DNA of 64,000 nucleotides from Actinoplanes derwentensis (GCF_900104725.1 NZ_LT629758.1:4478501-4542500); one strand, 5' to 3'; positions 8,546 through 17,512 are shown, numbered from the stretch's first letter. The notes: generated from the sequence alone by a model not told the origin. Numbers and translations are program-made.

Positions 8546-8665
8546 ACGGGTTCGCCGTTTTGCCGATGTCGGGCGACATCAGCCCGGTCTTCACCCGGGG
8601 CACCCCATCGCGAACGCAAGGGTTGCCGGCCAGCAAGCCGGGGCTATCTGCTGGCACTCATGACC
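8546..8665 (-). ncRNA. SAM-IV riboswitch
   Basis: Read on the minus strand, the leader begins GGTCATGAGTGCCAGC, continues with GCCCCGGCTTGCTGGCCGG and CAACCC, then GGGGTGCCCCGGGTGAAGACC, matching the SAM-IV core almost base for base. A 7-bp hairpin (8565-8571 with 8574-8580) sits where P5 belongs, followed by the GGCAAAACGGCGAACCC pseudoknot strand. The element ends at the GGAGG ribosome site (8541-8545) of the aminotransferase, which suggests that ligand binding hides the site and blocks translation. Confidence 0.92.
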
Positions 8666-8673
8666 TGTCGCCG

Positions 8674-8702
8674 AAGTTATCAGATCTCACGCACCGGGTC
8701 CA
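8674..8702 (-). promoter_or_regulatory. Likely promoter of the SAM-IV / aminotransferase transcript
   Basis: On the minus strand TGGACC and TAACTT are separated by 17 bases. The predicted start point near 8667 coincides with the first base of the riboswitch. Confidence 0.5.
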
Positions 8703-8737
8703 TATCACATTCAGCGAGTAGGGATTAAGGTCACGGT

Positions 8738-9523
8738 ATGACGATCTCGTTCCAGGAGCAGTGGGACCAGTGGCACGCCGCCCACGAGAAACGGCGCGCC
8801 GACCCGCACGGCTTCCTCGCCATCACCGGCCTGCACTGGCTGACGGACACCCCGCAGCGCTTCGACGACGCTCCCGGCGATTGGAGCACCGGGCCGGACG
8901 GGGTCACCGTGGCCCTCGCCGAGGGTGAGTCGCTGACCCTTTCCGATCAGGTCATCACCGGCACACACACCTTCGCGCCGATCGCCGAGCGTGCCGACGT
9001 CACGGTCACCTTCGGTGATGCCAAGATCGAAATTGCCAAGCGCGGCGGGTTCGACGTGGTCCGCCCCCGGCACCCGTCCAGCCCGGTGCTGGCCGCCTAC
9101 CCCGGCACTCCGGCCTTCCCCGCCGACGAGAAGTGGCAGGTCACCGGTCGTTACGTGGCGTTCGACGCGCCGCAGTCGACCACCGTCGGTTCGGTCGCCG
9201 AGGGCATCGAGCACGTCTACGAGGCGCCCGGCCGGATCGAGTTCGACCTCGGCGGCTCACCCCGGTCGCTGACCGTGTTCAACGGCTACCTCCCCGGCAC
9301 ACTGTCCGTGCTGTTCACCGACGAGACGTCCGGCCTGACGACATACGCCGCGAACCGCTCGCTGCTGATCGACGCGCCCGCCGCCGACGGCACGGTCACG
9401 ATCGACTTCAACCGGGCGGTGAACCTGCCGTGCGCGTACACCGAGTTCGCGACCTGCCCCCTGCCACCCGCCGGCAACCGCCTCGGTGTGGCCGTCGAAG
9501 CCGGCGAGAAGAAGCCCGACTAG
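8738..9523 (+). CDS. DUF1684 family protein
   Basis: This 261-residue protein shows the family pattern: an N-terminal WDQWHAAHEKRRADPHGFLAITG segment, a central beta-rich part, and the signature FNRAVNLPCAYTEFATCPLPPAGNRLGV at the C-terminus. Biochemical function is not established. No signal peptide, so cytosolic. A GGATTAAGG ribosome site precedes the ATG. The gene is divergent from the riboswitch-controlled unit and 11 bases upstream of the M20 peptidase, so the two are likely co-transcribed. Confidence 0.88.
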   Translation: MTISFQEQWDQWHAAHEKRRADPHGFLAITGLHWLTDTPQRFDDAPGDWSTGPDGVTVALAEGESLTLSDQVITGTHTFAPIAERADVTVTFGDAKIEIAKRGGFDVVRPRHPSSPVLAAYPGTPAFPADEKWQVTGRYVAFDAPQSTTVGSVAEGIEHVYEAPGRIEFDLGGSPRSLTVFNGYLPGTLSVLFTDETSGLTTYAANRSLLIDAPAADGTVTIDFNRAVNLPCAYTEFATCPLPPAGNRLGVAVEAGEKKPD

Positions 9524-9534
9524 ATTCCGTCGGT

Positions 9535-10605
9535 ATGGACGACCTGATCGAGCTGCTGGCGATCCCCTCCACCGCCGACCGCCCGGACGACCTGCGGCGA
9601 GCCCTCGATCTGGTGCTCGCCCTGGTCGGCCCGGGTTTCGAGGTGCGCCGCTTCACCTCCGGCGGCAAGCCCAGCGCCCTCGTCAGCACCCCCGGCCACC
9701 CCAGGGTCATCCTCAACGCCCACCTCGACGTGGTCCCCGGATCGCCGGCCCAGTTCAAACCCGAGATCAACGGCCATCGCCTGTACGGCCGGGGAGCCCA
9801 CGACATGAAGGCCGCCGCCGTGGCGATGGCGACGGTCTTCCGTGACGTCGCGCCGCTGCTCCCCTACCCGATCGCCCTGCAATTGGTGACCGACGAGGAG
9901 GTCGGCGGCTTCGACGGCACCGGCCACCAGGTCGCGCAGGGTGTCCGCGGCGACTTCGTGATCATCGGCGAGCAGAGCGACCTGCGGATCGTGGCCGAGT
10001 CGAAGGGCATCGCCCGGGTCCGCCTGACCGCCACCGGCCGGACCGCGCACGCCGCCTACCCGTGGCTGGGTTCCAACGCCCTGCTCACCGTGATGTCAGC
10101 GGTGCAGCGCCTGGTCGACCGCTATCCGGTACCGGCGTCCGAACAGTGGGTGACCACGGTGAACGTGGCCCGCGTCGACACCCCGAACACCACCGCCAAC
10201 GTGGTGCCGCACGCGGCCGGGGCCCTGCTCGACATCCGCTTCCCGCCGTCCGACCGCGACTTCGCCGGCCGCACCCACCAGCAGATCGCCGACCACCTGC
10301 GCTCGGTGACCGGCCTCGGGGTGCGGGTCCGGCTCGACGCGCTGGGCGCCCCGCACTGGGCCGACCCGGGATGCGCCGAGGTCCGCCTGCTGCAGACCGC
10401 CGCACAGGACGCCGGCTACACCGGCGCCCTGCTGCGCAAACACGGCGCCGCCGACGGCCGTTTCTACTCCGCGGCAGGCGTGAACGCGGTCATCTTCGGC
10501 CCCGGCGGCGACGGCCAGCACGGCCCGGAGGAGTACGTCGACCTCCGCACGCTGCCCCCGTACCGCGAGGCCCTGACCAGTTTCCTGCTCAGCCTCGCCG
10601 GTTAG
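9535..10605 (+). CDS. M20 family metallopeptidase (ArgE/DapE type)
   Basis: This 356-residue zinc hydrolase would cleave amide bonds of small acylated amino acids or peptides. Metal ligands and catalytic residues are visible in order: HLDVVPG, GRGAHDMK, TDEEVGG, the GEQSD loop, and the final histidine in GPGGDGQHGPEEYV. KHGAADGRFY matches the part of DapE/ArgE enzymes that contacts substrate. The frame stays open far upstream, but homologous sequence begins at ATG 9535, eleven bases after the DUF1684 stop. Substrate unknown. Confidence 0.9.
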   Translation: MDDLIELLAIPSTADRPDDLRRALDLVLALVGPGFEVRRFTSGGKPSALVSTPGHPRVILNAHLDVVPGSPAQFKPEINGHRLYGRGAHDMKAAAVAMATVFRDVAPLLPYPIALQLVTDEEVGGFDGTGHQVAQGVRGDFVIIGEQSDLRIVAESKGIARVRLTATGRTAHAAYPWLGSNALLTVMSAVQRLVDRYPVPASEQWVTTVNVARVDTPNTTANVVPHAAGALLDIRFPPSDRDFAGRTHQQIADHLRSVTGLGVRVRLDALGAPHWADPGCAEVRLLQTAAQDAGYTGALLRKHGAADGRFYSAAGVNAVIFGPGGDGQHGPEEYVDLRTLPPYREALTSFLLSLAG

Positions 10606-10641
10606 CGCATCGTCGCCCGGCAGGCGAAAAGGCCGGAAGGG

Positions 10642-11217
10642 TCAGGCGGCCAGCGAGTGGCCGGTCCAGGCCGCTAGCGAGTGCTCCACGCGGGCGGTGA
10701 TGGAACGCAGGTGAGGGCGGCGTTCCGGGTCGACGCGGGCGTTCCAGGAGCACGGGCCCTGGCGCAGCAGCATCTCGGTGTAGCGCGCTTCGGTGTCCAC
10801 CCGCAGGCCGCTCGGGCCGGTCGTCTGGTCGGCGTAGGTGAGGGCGTCAGCCATCAGGCTGCGCTCGTCGGGGAACGCCGACAGTTCGGCGGCCAGGCCG
10901 CGGGCGGCGCCGACGAAACGGGCGCCGGAGTGGTAGGCGACCAGGCCGGTGATGCGGGCCGGCCAGCCTTCGGCGCTCAGGTGCACGGCGCCGTCGAGCG
11001 GGTGGAAACCGGTCAGCGCGATCGTCTCGGCGTAACCGACGTCGTGCAGCCAGGCCGCTGTCACCAGGATGTCCGGGTCCAGGCCCAGCCGGGCGGCCAG
11101 TTCGGCGGCCCGGGCGGCCACTCCGGCGGTGTGCTTCCAGCGGTTACCGCTGTCGCCGATCAATTCCTCGGCGACGCTCCGGGCCAGGTCGGCGCGGGTG
11201 AACAGAACGGCTGTCAT
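10642..11217 (-). CDS. HD-domain hydrolase
   Basis: This 191-residue protein carries the HD phosphohydrolase metal motif: RWKHTAGVAARAAELAARL, then AAWLHDVGY, then LVAYHSGA, and an aspartate in ALTYADQTTGPSG. Such proteins hydrolyse phosphate esters, often of nucleotides, but the substrate cannot be inferred. The last residues repeat HSLAA twice (EHSLAAWTGHSLAA), a small duplication. It is convergent with the M20 gene (36-base gap). Confidence 0.85.
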   Translation of the reverse strand: MTAVLFTRADLARSVAEELIGDSGNRWKHTAGVAARAAELAARLGLDPDILVTAAWLHDVGYAETIALTGFHPLDGAVHLSAEGWPARITGLVAYHSGARFVGAARGLAAELSAFPDERSLMADALTYADQTTGPSGLRVDTEARYTEMLLRQGPCSWNARVDPERRPHLRSITARVEHSLAAWTGHSLAA

Positions 11218-11290
11218 GGCCGGATGCTACGTCTCCGCAGGTTAACAACGGGCCAACTGGCGATGGCCGCTGTCCGAAACTGATGACGGC

Positions 11291-11611
11291 TCAGGACAAT
11301 CGCACCCGCTGCGACGGAACTCCGGCGGCATGCAACTGGGCGGCCACGGTGCGGTTCGGATTGTGGACGAAGACGGCCACCTGATTGTCGTCACCGAGGT
11401 AGCAGGCGGCGACCACCGAACCCAGGTTGATCGGGTCCAGGTCGCGGACGTCGGCCAGGTCGACGATCAGGCGGAGCGGGCGGACACGGCGGACCGTGTG
11501 TACCAGGAGTTGCCGGAGTTCCACGGCCTCGTCGGGACCGACCGAACCGTGTGGCTGGATGACCACGCTGCCGTCGGGACTGGTGTTGACATCGAGTACC
11601 GCGCTACGCAT
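11291..11611 (-). CDS. STAS-domain anti-sigma factor antagonist-like protein
   Basis: This 106-residue protein has the STAS fold signature (VVIQPHGSVGPDEAVELRQLL, LRLIVDLADVRDLDPINLGSVVAACYL). The usual phosphorylated serine of SpoIIAA-type antagonists (D-S at the helix start) reads DLDPINLG here, so phosphorylation control may be lost or differ. The start ATG 11611 is preceded by GAGAGG; longer versions to 11803 lack coding character. No anti-sigma kinase adjoins. Upstream, 11612-11904 (293 bases) contains only the promoters of this gene and its divergent neighbour. Confidence 0.8.
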   Translation of the reverse strand: MRSAVLDVNTSPDGSVVIQPHGSVGPDEAVELRQLLVHTVRRVRPLRLIVDLADVRDLDPINLGSVVAACYLGDDNQVAVFVHNPNRTVAAQLHAAGVPSQRVRLS

Positions 11612-11904
11612 CGGACTGCCTCTCGTTACCGAGCGTTCAGCTGTCCGCCCACCATAGGTGCGGTGCGGGAGCGCTCCGGCATAACGATCGGTGTCCATCA
11701 GGTGAACTGTCGGGAGTGAGTCCGCCCGGCCCGTACCCCGCCCCGGTCGAGATGGGGAACCAGCCGCGCGATCGACCCCGCGAGCACATGCCGGCCAGAC
11801 CATCGGTGGCTGTTCGGGTGTTGTCGAATGGCCGAACGGCCGTGGTCGATCGGGAGATCATCTGGTTTCCTCGGTAGGCCCTGGAATCCGACGAAGCGGG
11901 ACCC

Positions 11905-13470
11905 ATGCTCCGAAAGCTCGCCGCGGTCGCCGTCATGCTCGCGGTCGTCCCGCTCGCCCTGATCAACGGCAACGCCACCGCCGCCACCACCCTCGCCCCG
12001 CAACCGGGCAACTTCACCGGGTACGGGTTCGACGCCTGCACCGCCCCGTCCAGCGACAGCATGGCGGCGTGGCTCAAGTCGTCACCGTACCGGGCGTCCG
12101 GCATCTACTTCGGCGGCGTGAACCGTGGCTGCACCCAGAAGAACCTCACCGCGTCCTGGGTGCGCGAGCAGGTCACCCGCGGCTGGCGGCTGATCCCGCT
12201 CTACGTCGGGCCGCAGGCCAGCTGCACCACGCTGACCAGCAAGAAGACTCGGATCGACAACACCAGGGCGGCCGCGCAGGGCCGGGCCACCGCCGACGAC
12301 GCGATCACCCAGGCCACCGCGCTGGGGCTGTCGAAGGAGAGCGTGCTCATCTACGACATGGAGGCGTACCGGACCGACGACGCCGCCTGTCGTACCGGGG
12401 TGCTGAACTTCATGAGCGCGTGGACCGCCCGGCTGCACGACGCCGGTTACTTCTCCGGGTACTACAGCAGCACCTCGTCCGGTATCAAGGACCAGGTCGC
12501 GGTCTACAACCAGCCGGGGTACGTCCGTCCCGACTACGTCGACTTCGCCCGCTGGGACCAGGTGGTGACCGTCTCCGACACGGTCATCCCGGCCACCTAC
12601 TGGCAGCCGAAACGGCGGATGAAGCAGTACCGCGGCGACCACAAGGAGACGTGGGGCGGCGTCACCATCAACATCGACAACGACTATCTCGACGTCGCCC
12701 GGCTGCCCGCCGCGAAACTCTCCGACTGGAACCGCAACGGCTGGTCCGACGTGCTGGCCCGGACCTCGTCGACCGGCAACCTGTACGCGTACCCCGGCAA
12801 CGGCACCGTCGTCACCGAGGGCGCCCGGCTCAAGGTCGGCGTCTACGCCGCGGCGAACGCGCTGCTGCGGATGGACCTGAACCGGGACGGGTACGCCGAC
12901 ATGATCGCCCGCACCAAGGCCGGCGCGGTGTACTTCTACCCCGGCCTGAGCAGTGGGAAGTTCGGCAAGCGCAAACAGCTCTACAAGAACTTCAAGCACA
13001 TGCGGGAACTGACCGCGATCGGCGACTTCAACAAGGACGGCTACCCGGACCTGCTGGCCGCCCAGACCAGCAACGGCAACGTCTATCTCTACCCGGGGCG
13101 CAAGGGCGCCACGTTCGGCAAGCGCAAGGCGATCGCGTACGGCGACTGGAACACCCGCAGCGAGTTCACCGGCGTCGGCGACTTCGACCGCGACGGCTTC
13201 CAGGATCTCGTCGGGAGACTGAACAGCACCGGCGCCCTGTACCTCTACCGCGGTAAGTCCGGCGGCCTCCACCCGGGCGCGCAGATCGGGACGGCCAAGG
13301 GCCTGCGTGACCTGCTCGGGGTCGGCGACTTCGACCGGGACGGCTTCACCGACCTGGCAGCGGTGCAGACGGCCACCGGGAACCTGATGCTCTACCGGGG
13401 CACCGGCAAGACCTTGACCGCGGGCGTACGGCTGGCGGTCGGCTATAAAGGCCGGTCACCGCTGTTCTGA
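11905..13470 (+). CDS. Secreted DUF1906 glycoside-hydrolase-like protein with FG-GAP repeats
   Basis: This 521-residue protein starts with a Sec signal (KLAAVAVMLAVVPLALINGNATAA). Residues about 35-270 match the DUF1906/Rv2525c-like TIM-barrel domain (YGFDACTAPSSDSMAAWL, LIYDMEAYR, FSGYYSSTSSG, QYRGDHKETWGGVTINIDNDY), where DME supplies a candidate acidic residue. The C-terminal half holds five FG-GAP/VCBS-like blades with calcium loops (DWNRNGWSD, DLNRDGYAD, DFNKDGYPD and two DFDRDGF copies). Likely a cell-wall-associated or extracellular enzyme. Its 3-prime end overlaps the convergent kinase gene by 28 bases. Confidence 0.88.
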   Translation: MLRKLAAVAVMLAVVPLALINGNATAATTLAPQPGNFTGYGFDACTAPSSDSMAAWLKSSPYRASGIYFGGVNRGCTQKNLTASWVREQVTRGWRLIPLYVGPQASCTTLTSKKTRIDNTRAAAQGRATADDAITQATALGLSKESVLIYDMEAYRTDDAACRTGVLNFMSAWTARLHDAGYFSGYYSSTSSGIKDQVAVYNQPGYVRPDYVDFARWDQVVTVSDTVIPATYWQPKRRMKQYRGDHKETWGGVTINIDNDYLDVARLPAAKLSDWNRNGWSDVLARTSSTGNLYAYPGNGTVVTEGARLKVGVYAAANALLRMDLNRDGYADMIARTKAGAVYFYPGLSSGKFGKRKQLYKNFKHMRELTAIGDFNKDGYPDLLAAQTSNGNVYLYPGRKGATFGKRKAIAYGDWNTRSEFTGVGDFDRDGFQDLVGRLNSTGALYLYRGKSGGLHPGAQIGTAKGLRDLLGVGDFDRDGFTDLAAVQTATGNLMLYRGTGKTLTAGVRLAVGYKGRSPLF

Positions 13471-15131
13471 CCGGGCAACGTGAAGGCGACTGTCGTACCG
13501 CCGCCCGGGGTCTCCTCCATCTCGATGGCGCCACCGTGCCGTTCCACGATCCGCCAGCAGGTCGACAGGCCGATGCCGTGCCCGCCGGCGCTGCCGTTGC
13601 CGAGCCGGGTGAACATCTCGAAGACGCGCTGCCGCTGCTCGGGAGGGATACCGAGGCCGTTGTCGGCGACCCGGACGGTCCAGCCGCCGGCCGCACCGGC
13701 GACCGCGGTGACGACCACCCGGCAGGGCCGTTCCGGGTCCCGGTACTTGATCGCGTTCCCGACCAGGTTCTGCAGCAGCTGCCGGATCAGTACCGGGTCA
13801 CCGGCGAGGGTCGGCAGCCCACCGGACGTCTCGACACTCGCCCCGGCGGCCTGCGCGGCCGGGCGCAGATCGGTGCGCACCTGCTCGAAGATGTCGGCCA
13901 GATCGGTCGCCACCCGGTGCACCGGGGCACTCCCGGCCTGGGCGTAGTCGAGCAGCGACCCGATCAGATCCCGCATCCGGGTGACCGCACGCCCGGCCGC
14001 CTCCACCCACTGCGCGGGCCGGCCCTGCACCTCGTCACCGATCAGTTCCAGGTAGCCGCCGACCGCGGTGAGCGGGGCGACCAGATCGTGACTGACCGCC
14101 CCGGCGAAGTTGTTCAGGTCGGTGTTCGAGCGGCGCAGGTCGGTGTTGGCGGCGGCCAGTTCCCGCCGGGCCGCCTCGATCACCCGCTGCTGGGCGCGGG
14201 CACTCGTCACGTCGTGCATCGCCACGACCGCGCCCTGCGGCTTCCCGCCCGGCCCGATCAGGGCCCGGCCACTGCTGCTGACCTGTATCGGCTCCCGGCC
14301 CGGCCGCTTGATGATGATCTCGGCGTCCTTGACGCTGCCGTCGTGCAGCGCCCGCAACAGCGGGATCCGGGCCGGTTCCAGCGGTGTGCAACCGTCGGTC
14401 TCGAAGAGCTGATACCGCCCGGACAGGTCGTTCGGGTCGATGTCCGGGTCGGCGTCCACCCCGTGCCACTCCCGCGCGGCCCGGTTGAACAGGGTCAGCC
14501 GGCCGGACTGGTCGGCGGCCACCACCGCCACGTCGATGGTCTCCAGCAGCGTGTCGGTCCAGCGCTGCCGTTCCTCGGCCAGCGCCGCCAACTCGGCGTT
14601 GATCCGGGCCTGCCGGCGCCGCTCGAACAGCGCCAGGATGATCCGGGCCAGATCCTGCAGCCGGGCGATCTGCTCCTCGTCCAGCTCAGCCGGTACAGAA
14701 TCGAAGACACAGAGCGAACCGAGCGCGTGCCCTTCCGGCGTGACCAGCGGAAACGACGCGTAGAAGCGGACATCGGCCAGCACCCCGGTCACCCACGGGT
14801 TGGTCCGGAACCTCGGATCGGTGCTGGCATCCTTGAGGTACGTGAACTGCCCGCTCTCGAACCGCACCGCACACATCGAGTCGGACCGGGCCGAGTCGCC
14901 GCCCTCGAAACCGACCGTGGTGAGCTGGCACTGCCGGTTCTCGTCGATCAGGTTCAGCGTCGAGTGCGGCACCCCGGCCACGGTGGCGGCGACCCGGACC
15001 ACCGCCTCCAGCTCGTCCCCGGCCGGGGAGTCGAGGAGCCGGTACTCATGCAGCGCGGTGAGGCGCAGTCGCTCCCGCTCCGACACACGCTCCGCCAGAT
15101 CCACCTTCAGAAGTTCGGCAGCGCTACCCAT
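13443..15131 (-). CDS. Cytoplasmic GAF-PAS sensor histidine kinase (second of a tandem pair)
   Basis: This 562-residue orphan kinase has no membrane segment. It has a GAF domain (about 20-170: LNLIDENRQCQLTT, SMCAVRF, GSLCVFD), a PAS domain (about 190-320), a HisKA helix with the phospho-acceptor in NFAGAVSHDLVAPL, and a complete ATPase domain (GNAIKYRDPE, VADNGLGIPPEQ, GGHGIGLSTCWRIVERHGG). The ATG at 15129-15131 overlaps the end of its paralogue by eight bases, so translation is coupled. A GTG further upstream would lie inside that paralogue. No response regulator is nearby. Confidence 0.92.
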   Translation of the reverse strand: MGSAAELLKVDLAERVSERERLRLTALHEYRLLDSPAGDELEAVVRVAATVAGVPHSTLNLIDENRQCQLTTVGFEGGDSARSDSMCAVRFESGQFTYLKDASTDPRFRTNPWVTGVLADVRFYASFPLVTPEGHALGSLCVFDSVPAELDEEQIARLQDLARIILALFERRRQARINAELAALAEERQRWTDTLLETIDVAVVAADQSGRLTLFNRAAREWHGVDADPDIDPNDLSGRYQLFETDGCTPLEPARIPLLRALHDGSVKDAEIIIKRPGREPIQVSSSGRALIGPGGKPQGAVVAMHDVTSARAQQRVIEAARRELAAANTDLRRSNTDLNNFAGAVSHDLVAPLTAVGGYLELIGDEVQGRPAQWVEAAGRAVTRMRDLIGSLLDYAQAGSAPVHRVATDLADIFEQVRTDLRPAAQAAGASVETSGGLPTLAGDPVLIRQLLQNLVGNAIKYRDPERPCRVVVTAVAGAAGGWTVRVADNGLGIPPEQRQRVFEMFTRLGNGSAGGHGIGLSTCWRIVERHGGAIEMEETPGGGTTVAFTLPGQNSGDRPL

Positions 15132-16779
15132 GATCTGACGGTTTCCCGGGCAGCGTGACCACCACCGTCGTACCACCGCCCGGGGTCTCGCCGATCGTGA
15201 TCGTCCCACCGTGCCGTTCGGCGATCCGCAGGCAGCTGGACAACCCGATGCCGTGCCCCGGTACCGGGAGACCGTCGACCCGGGTGAACATGTCGAAGAC
15301 CTCCTCGCGCCGCCCCGGCGGGATACCGATCCCGTTGTCGGCGATCAGCACCGAGTCCGGCCCGGCGCTGATGTCGATCTGGCACGACCGCGACGGATCC
15401 CGGTATTTGACCGCGTTGCCGATCAGATTCTGCAGCAACTGCCGGATCAGCACCGGATCGCCGGTCAGCGTCGGCAGCACGGCCGGCACCGCGACCCGGG
15501 CTCCGGCCTCCACGATGTCCCCGGCCAGGTCCTGCAGGACCTGATCAAGAAGATCACCGAGCGGAACCGGCCTGGTACGTACCGGCGCGCTCCCGGCGGC
15601 CGCGTAACCGAGCAGGGCGTCGATCAGGTCCCGCATCCGCACGACCGCCTGGGCCGCGGCCCGCACCCATTCGTCGCCGCGCCCGCCCTCCTGCGGTTCC
15701 AGATCACTCAGCAGCTCCAGGTAGCCGCCGACCGCGGCCAGCGGCGCGACCAGGTCGTGGCTGACCGCCCCGGCGAAGTCGGTCAGGTCCGAGTTCGACC
15801 GGCGCAGTTCGGCGTTCGCGGTGGCGAGACGGCCGTGCGCCTCCTCGATGATGCGGCGGCGGGTGTGCTCGGCGGAGACGTCGTGAATGGCCACCACCGC
15901 ACCGGTCACCTCGCCGGCGGCGGACTTCAGCGGAGCCGCGTTCGCCCGCACCGACCGGGTCCCGCGTACCGAACTCTGGAACACCAGCTCCCGGCCCAGG
16001 ACCGGCTCGCCGGTGCGCATCGCCACCCGCAGTGGCAGATCGTCGTCGGCGACCAGGGTCCGGCCGTCCGGCTCGTAGAGCTGGAAACGCTCCGCCGCGC
16101 CGGTCAGGCCGCCGGTCATGTCGACGTCCGGCGGGTGGATCTCCCGGGCCGCCCGGTTGACCATGCTGACCCGGCCGTCCGCGTCGACCGCGACGACCGC
16201 CTCGTCGATGCTGTCCAGCACCGTCCGGGTCCACTGCTCCCGGGCCTGAATGGTCTCCTTGAGCTGCGCGGTCAGCCGGGCGTTGCGGCGCCGTTCGAAG
16301 AACGCCACCACGATCCCGGCCAGGTCGGTGAGCCGCTCGATCTGCTCCGTGCTGAGGTGCCCCGGCTTGTCGTCGAAGACGCAGAGCGTGCCCATCACGT
16401 TGCCGGCCGGGCTGATCAGCGGCGCCGACGCGTAGAAGACGATCCGCCCCAGCACCCCGGTCACCCACGGGTTGTCCCGGTAGTCCGGCTCGGCACGGGC
16501 GTCCGGCAGATGCACGAACACGCCCTGCGCCAGGCGGACCGCACACATCGAATCGTCCCGATCACACTGCCGGCTGGGGAAGCCGACGGTGGTCAACATG
16601 TATTGACTGCGGTCGTCGAGCAGGTTCAGGGTGGCGGCCGGCACCTTGGCGACCGCGGCGGCCACCCGGACGACCGCCTCCAGCTCGGCGGCCGGCGGCA
16701 TGTCGAGCAGGTGGTAATCCCGCAGCTCCCGAACCCGCCGCAGCTCCCGCTCGATGCCCAGTTCAACCTCGATGCCCAC
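15124..16779 (-). CDS. Cytoplasmic GAF-PAS sensor histidine kinase (first of a tandem pair)
   Basis: This 551-residue protein has the same architecture as its downstream neighbour: GAF (LNLLDDRSQYMLTT, SMCAVRL, GTLCVFD), PAS (TVLDSIDEAVVAVDADGRV), HisKA with FAGAVSHDLVAPLAAVGGYL, and ATPase (GNAVKYRDPSRS, IADNGIGIPPGR, GHGIGLSSCLRIAERHGG). The close match indicates a tandem duplication. It starts at GTG 16779. Both are soluble orphan kinases that probably sense small ligands or redox signals through GAF. Targets unknown. Confidence 0.92.
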   Translation of the reverse strand: MGIEVELGIERELRRVRELRDYHLLDMPPAAELEAVVRVAAAVAKVPAATLNLLDDRSQYMLTTVGFPSRQCDRDDSMCAVRLAQGVFVHLPDARAEPDYRDNPWVTGVLGRIVFYASAPLISPAGNVMGTLCVFDDKPGHLSTEQIERLTDLAGIVVAFFERRRNARLTAQLKETIQAREQWTRTVLDSIDEAVVAVDADGRVSMVNRAAREIHPPDVDMTGGLTGAAERFQLYEPDGRTLVADDDLPLRVAMRTGEPVLGRELVFQSSVRGTRSVRANAAPLKSAAGEVTGAVVAIHDVSAEHTRRRIIEEAHGRLATANAELRRSNSDLTDFAGAVSHDLVAPLAAVGGYLELLSDLEPQEGGRGDEWVRAAAQAVVRMRDLIDALLGYAAAGSAPVRTRPVPLGDLLDQVLQDLAGDIVEAGARVAVPAVLPTLTGDPVLIRQLLQNLIGNAVKYRDPSRSCQIDISAGPDSVLIADNGIGIPPGRREEVFDMFTRVDGLPVPGHGIGLSSCLRIAERHGGTITIGETPGGGTTVVVTLPGKPSDHG

Positions 16780-16834
16780 GTGCTACCTATCGGCACCCGA
16801 ACCGCACCCCTGACACCGCTGGTCCGGGTGATGC

Positions 16835-17083
16835 TCAGAACCAGCGGCGACGGCGATAGTGGCCGTGGTGCCGGTAATGGCCGTGATGACGGTAGTGACC
16901 GTGGTGGCCGTAGGCGCCCGGATGCCCGTAGGCGCCCGGGTGGTGACCGTGACCGCGCTGCCCGTACATCCGGTAGTTCACCTCACGGAGGAGGCCGTCG
17001 ACTGCCGGGTTGTGCTTGCCGTGGGACATCCGTTGCAGCCTCGACGCGACCATCCCGAGCACGAACCGCTTGACAAAGCCCAC
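16835..17083 (-). CDS. Small His/Gly/Tyr-rich repeat protein
   Basis: This 82-residue protein starts at GTG 17083 with GGAG seven bases upstream. The first 40 residues form a basic, helical head (GFVKRFVLGMVASRLQRMSHG). The rest is low-complexity: two HPGAYG-type units and three HHGHYR-type units, ending RRRRWF. About fifteen histidines in the tail could bind metal ions. No family recognised. Codon use matches its neighbours. Confidence 0.7.
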   Translation of the reverse strand: MGFVKRFVLGMVASRLQRMSHGKHNPAVDGLLREVNYRMYGQRGHGHHPGAYGHPGAYGHHGHYRHHGHYRHHGHYRRRRWF

Positions 17084-17173
17084 CGCACGTCTCCTCTGTT
17101 GCCGGGTGCCTGGACTCCAGGGTAGGTGGTCTCCTCCACCCCTGACCTGTACGAATCCTGTCTGTTGGCTGTG

Positions 17174-17512
17174 TCAGAGTCGTTCGAGCTGTTCCTCCAG
17201 ATGGAAGACCTGATCCAGGACGAGCATGCCCTCGTCCGGCCGGGCCTGCCCCAGAGCGGGGAAGAACTCGGCCATCGCGGCCTGCCAGCGCCCGTTCACC
17301 TCGGTCCGGGCCATCGCCTCCTGCACGGCCGCGAAGTCGTCGGTGACCAGGGTGCCGACGAGCAGCCCGTCGCCACGCAGAAAGAGCCGGTAGTCCCGCC
17401 AGCCGGTCTCGTGCAGCGCCTTGAGCATGTCCGGCCAGACGGCGGCATGGACCTCCCGATAGGCGTCGAGACGGGCCGGGTCGACCTGCAGGGTGAAACA
17501 CACATGCGTCAT
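17174..17512 (-). CDS. L-rhamnose mutarotase
   Basis: This 112-residue cytosolic protein matches the RhaM/RhaU family, which interconverts alpha and beta L-rhamnopyranose. Seen: CFTLQVDPARLDAYREVHAAVWPDML with the active-site histidine region, GWRDYRLFLRGDGLLVG, and NGRWQAAMAEFF. The ATG at 17512 has AGGA upstream; longer starts add no conserved sequence. No rhamnose kinase or aldolase adjoins, so it may serve uptake systems elsewhere. Confidence 0.87.
   Translation of the reverse strand: MTHVCFTLQVDPARLDAYREVHAAVWPDMLKALHETGWRDYRLFLRGDGLLVGTLVTDDFAAVQEAMARTEVNGRWQAAMAEFFPALGQARPDEGMLVLDQVFHLEEQLERL

Noticed and set aside
11612..11904. Minus-strand frames of 101-170 codons across the gap before the DUF1906 gene
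   Set aside because: They run antisense into the signal-peptide region of the clear plus-strand gene and lack coding bias or homology.
16835..17083. Cloning His-tag or low-complexity sequencing artefact
   Set aside because: The histidines are interspersed with Gly and Tyr in natural units, and the gene has its own ribosome site and a non-repetitive head.
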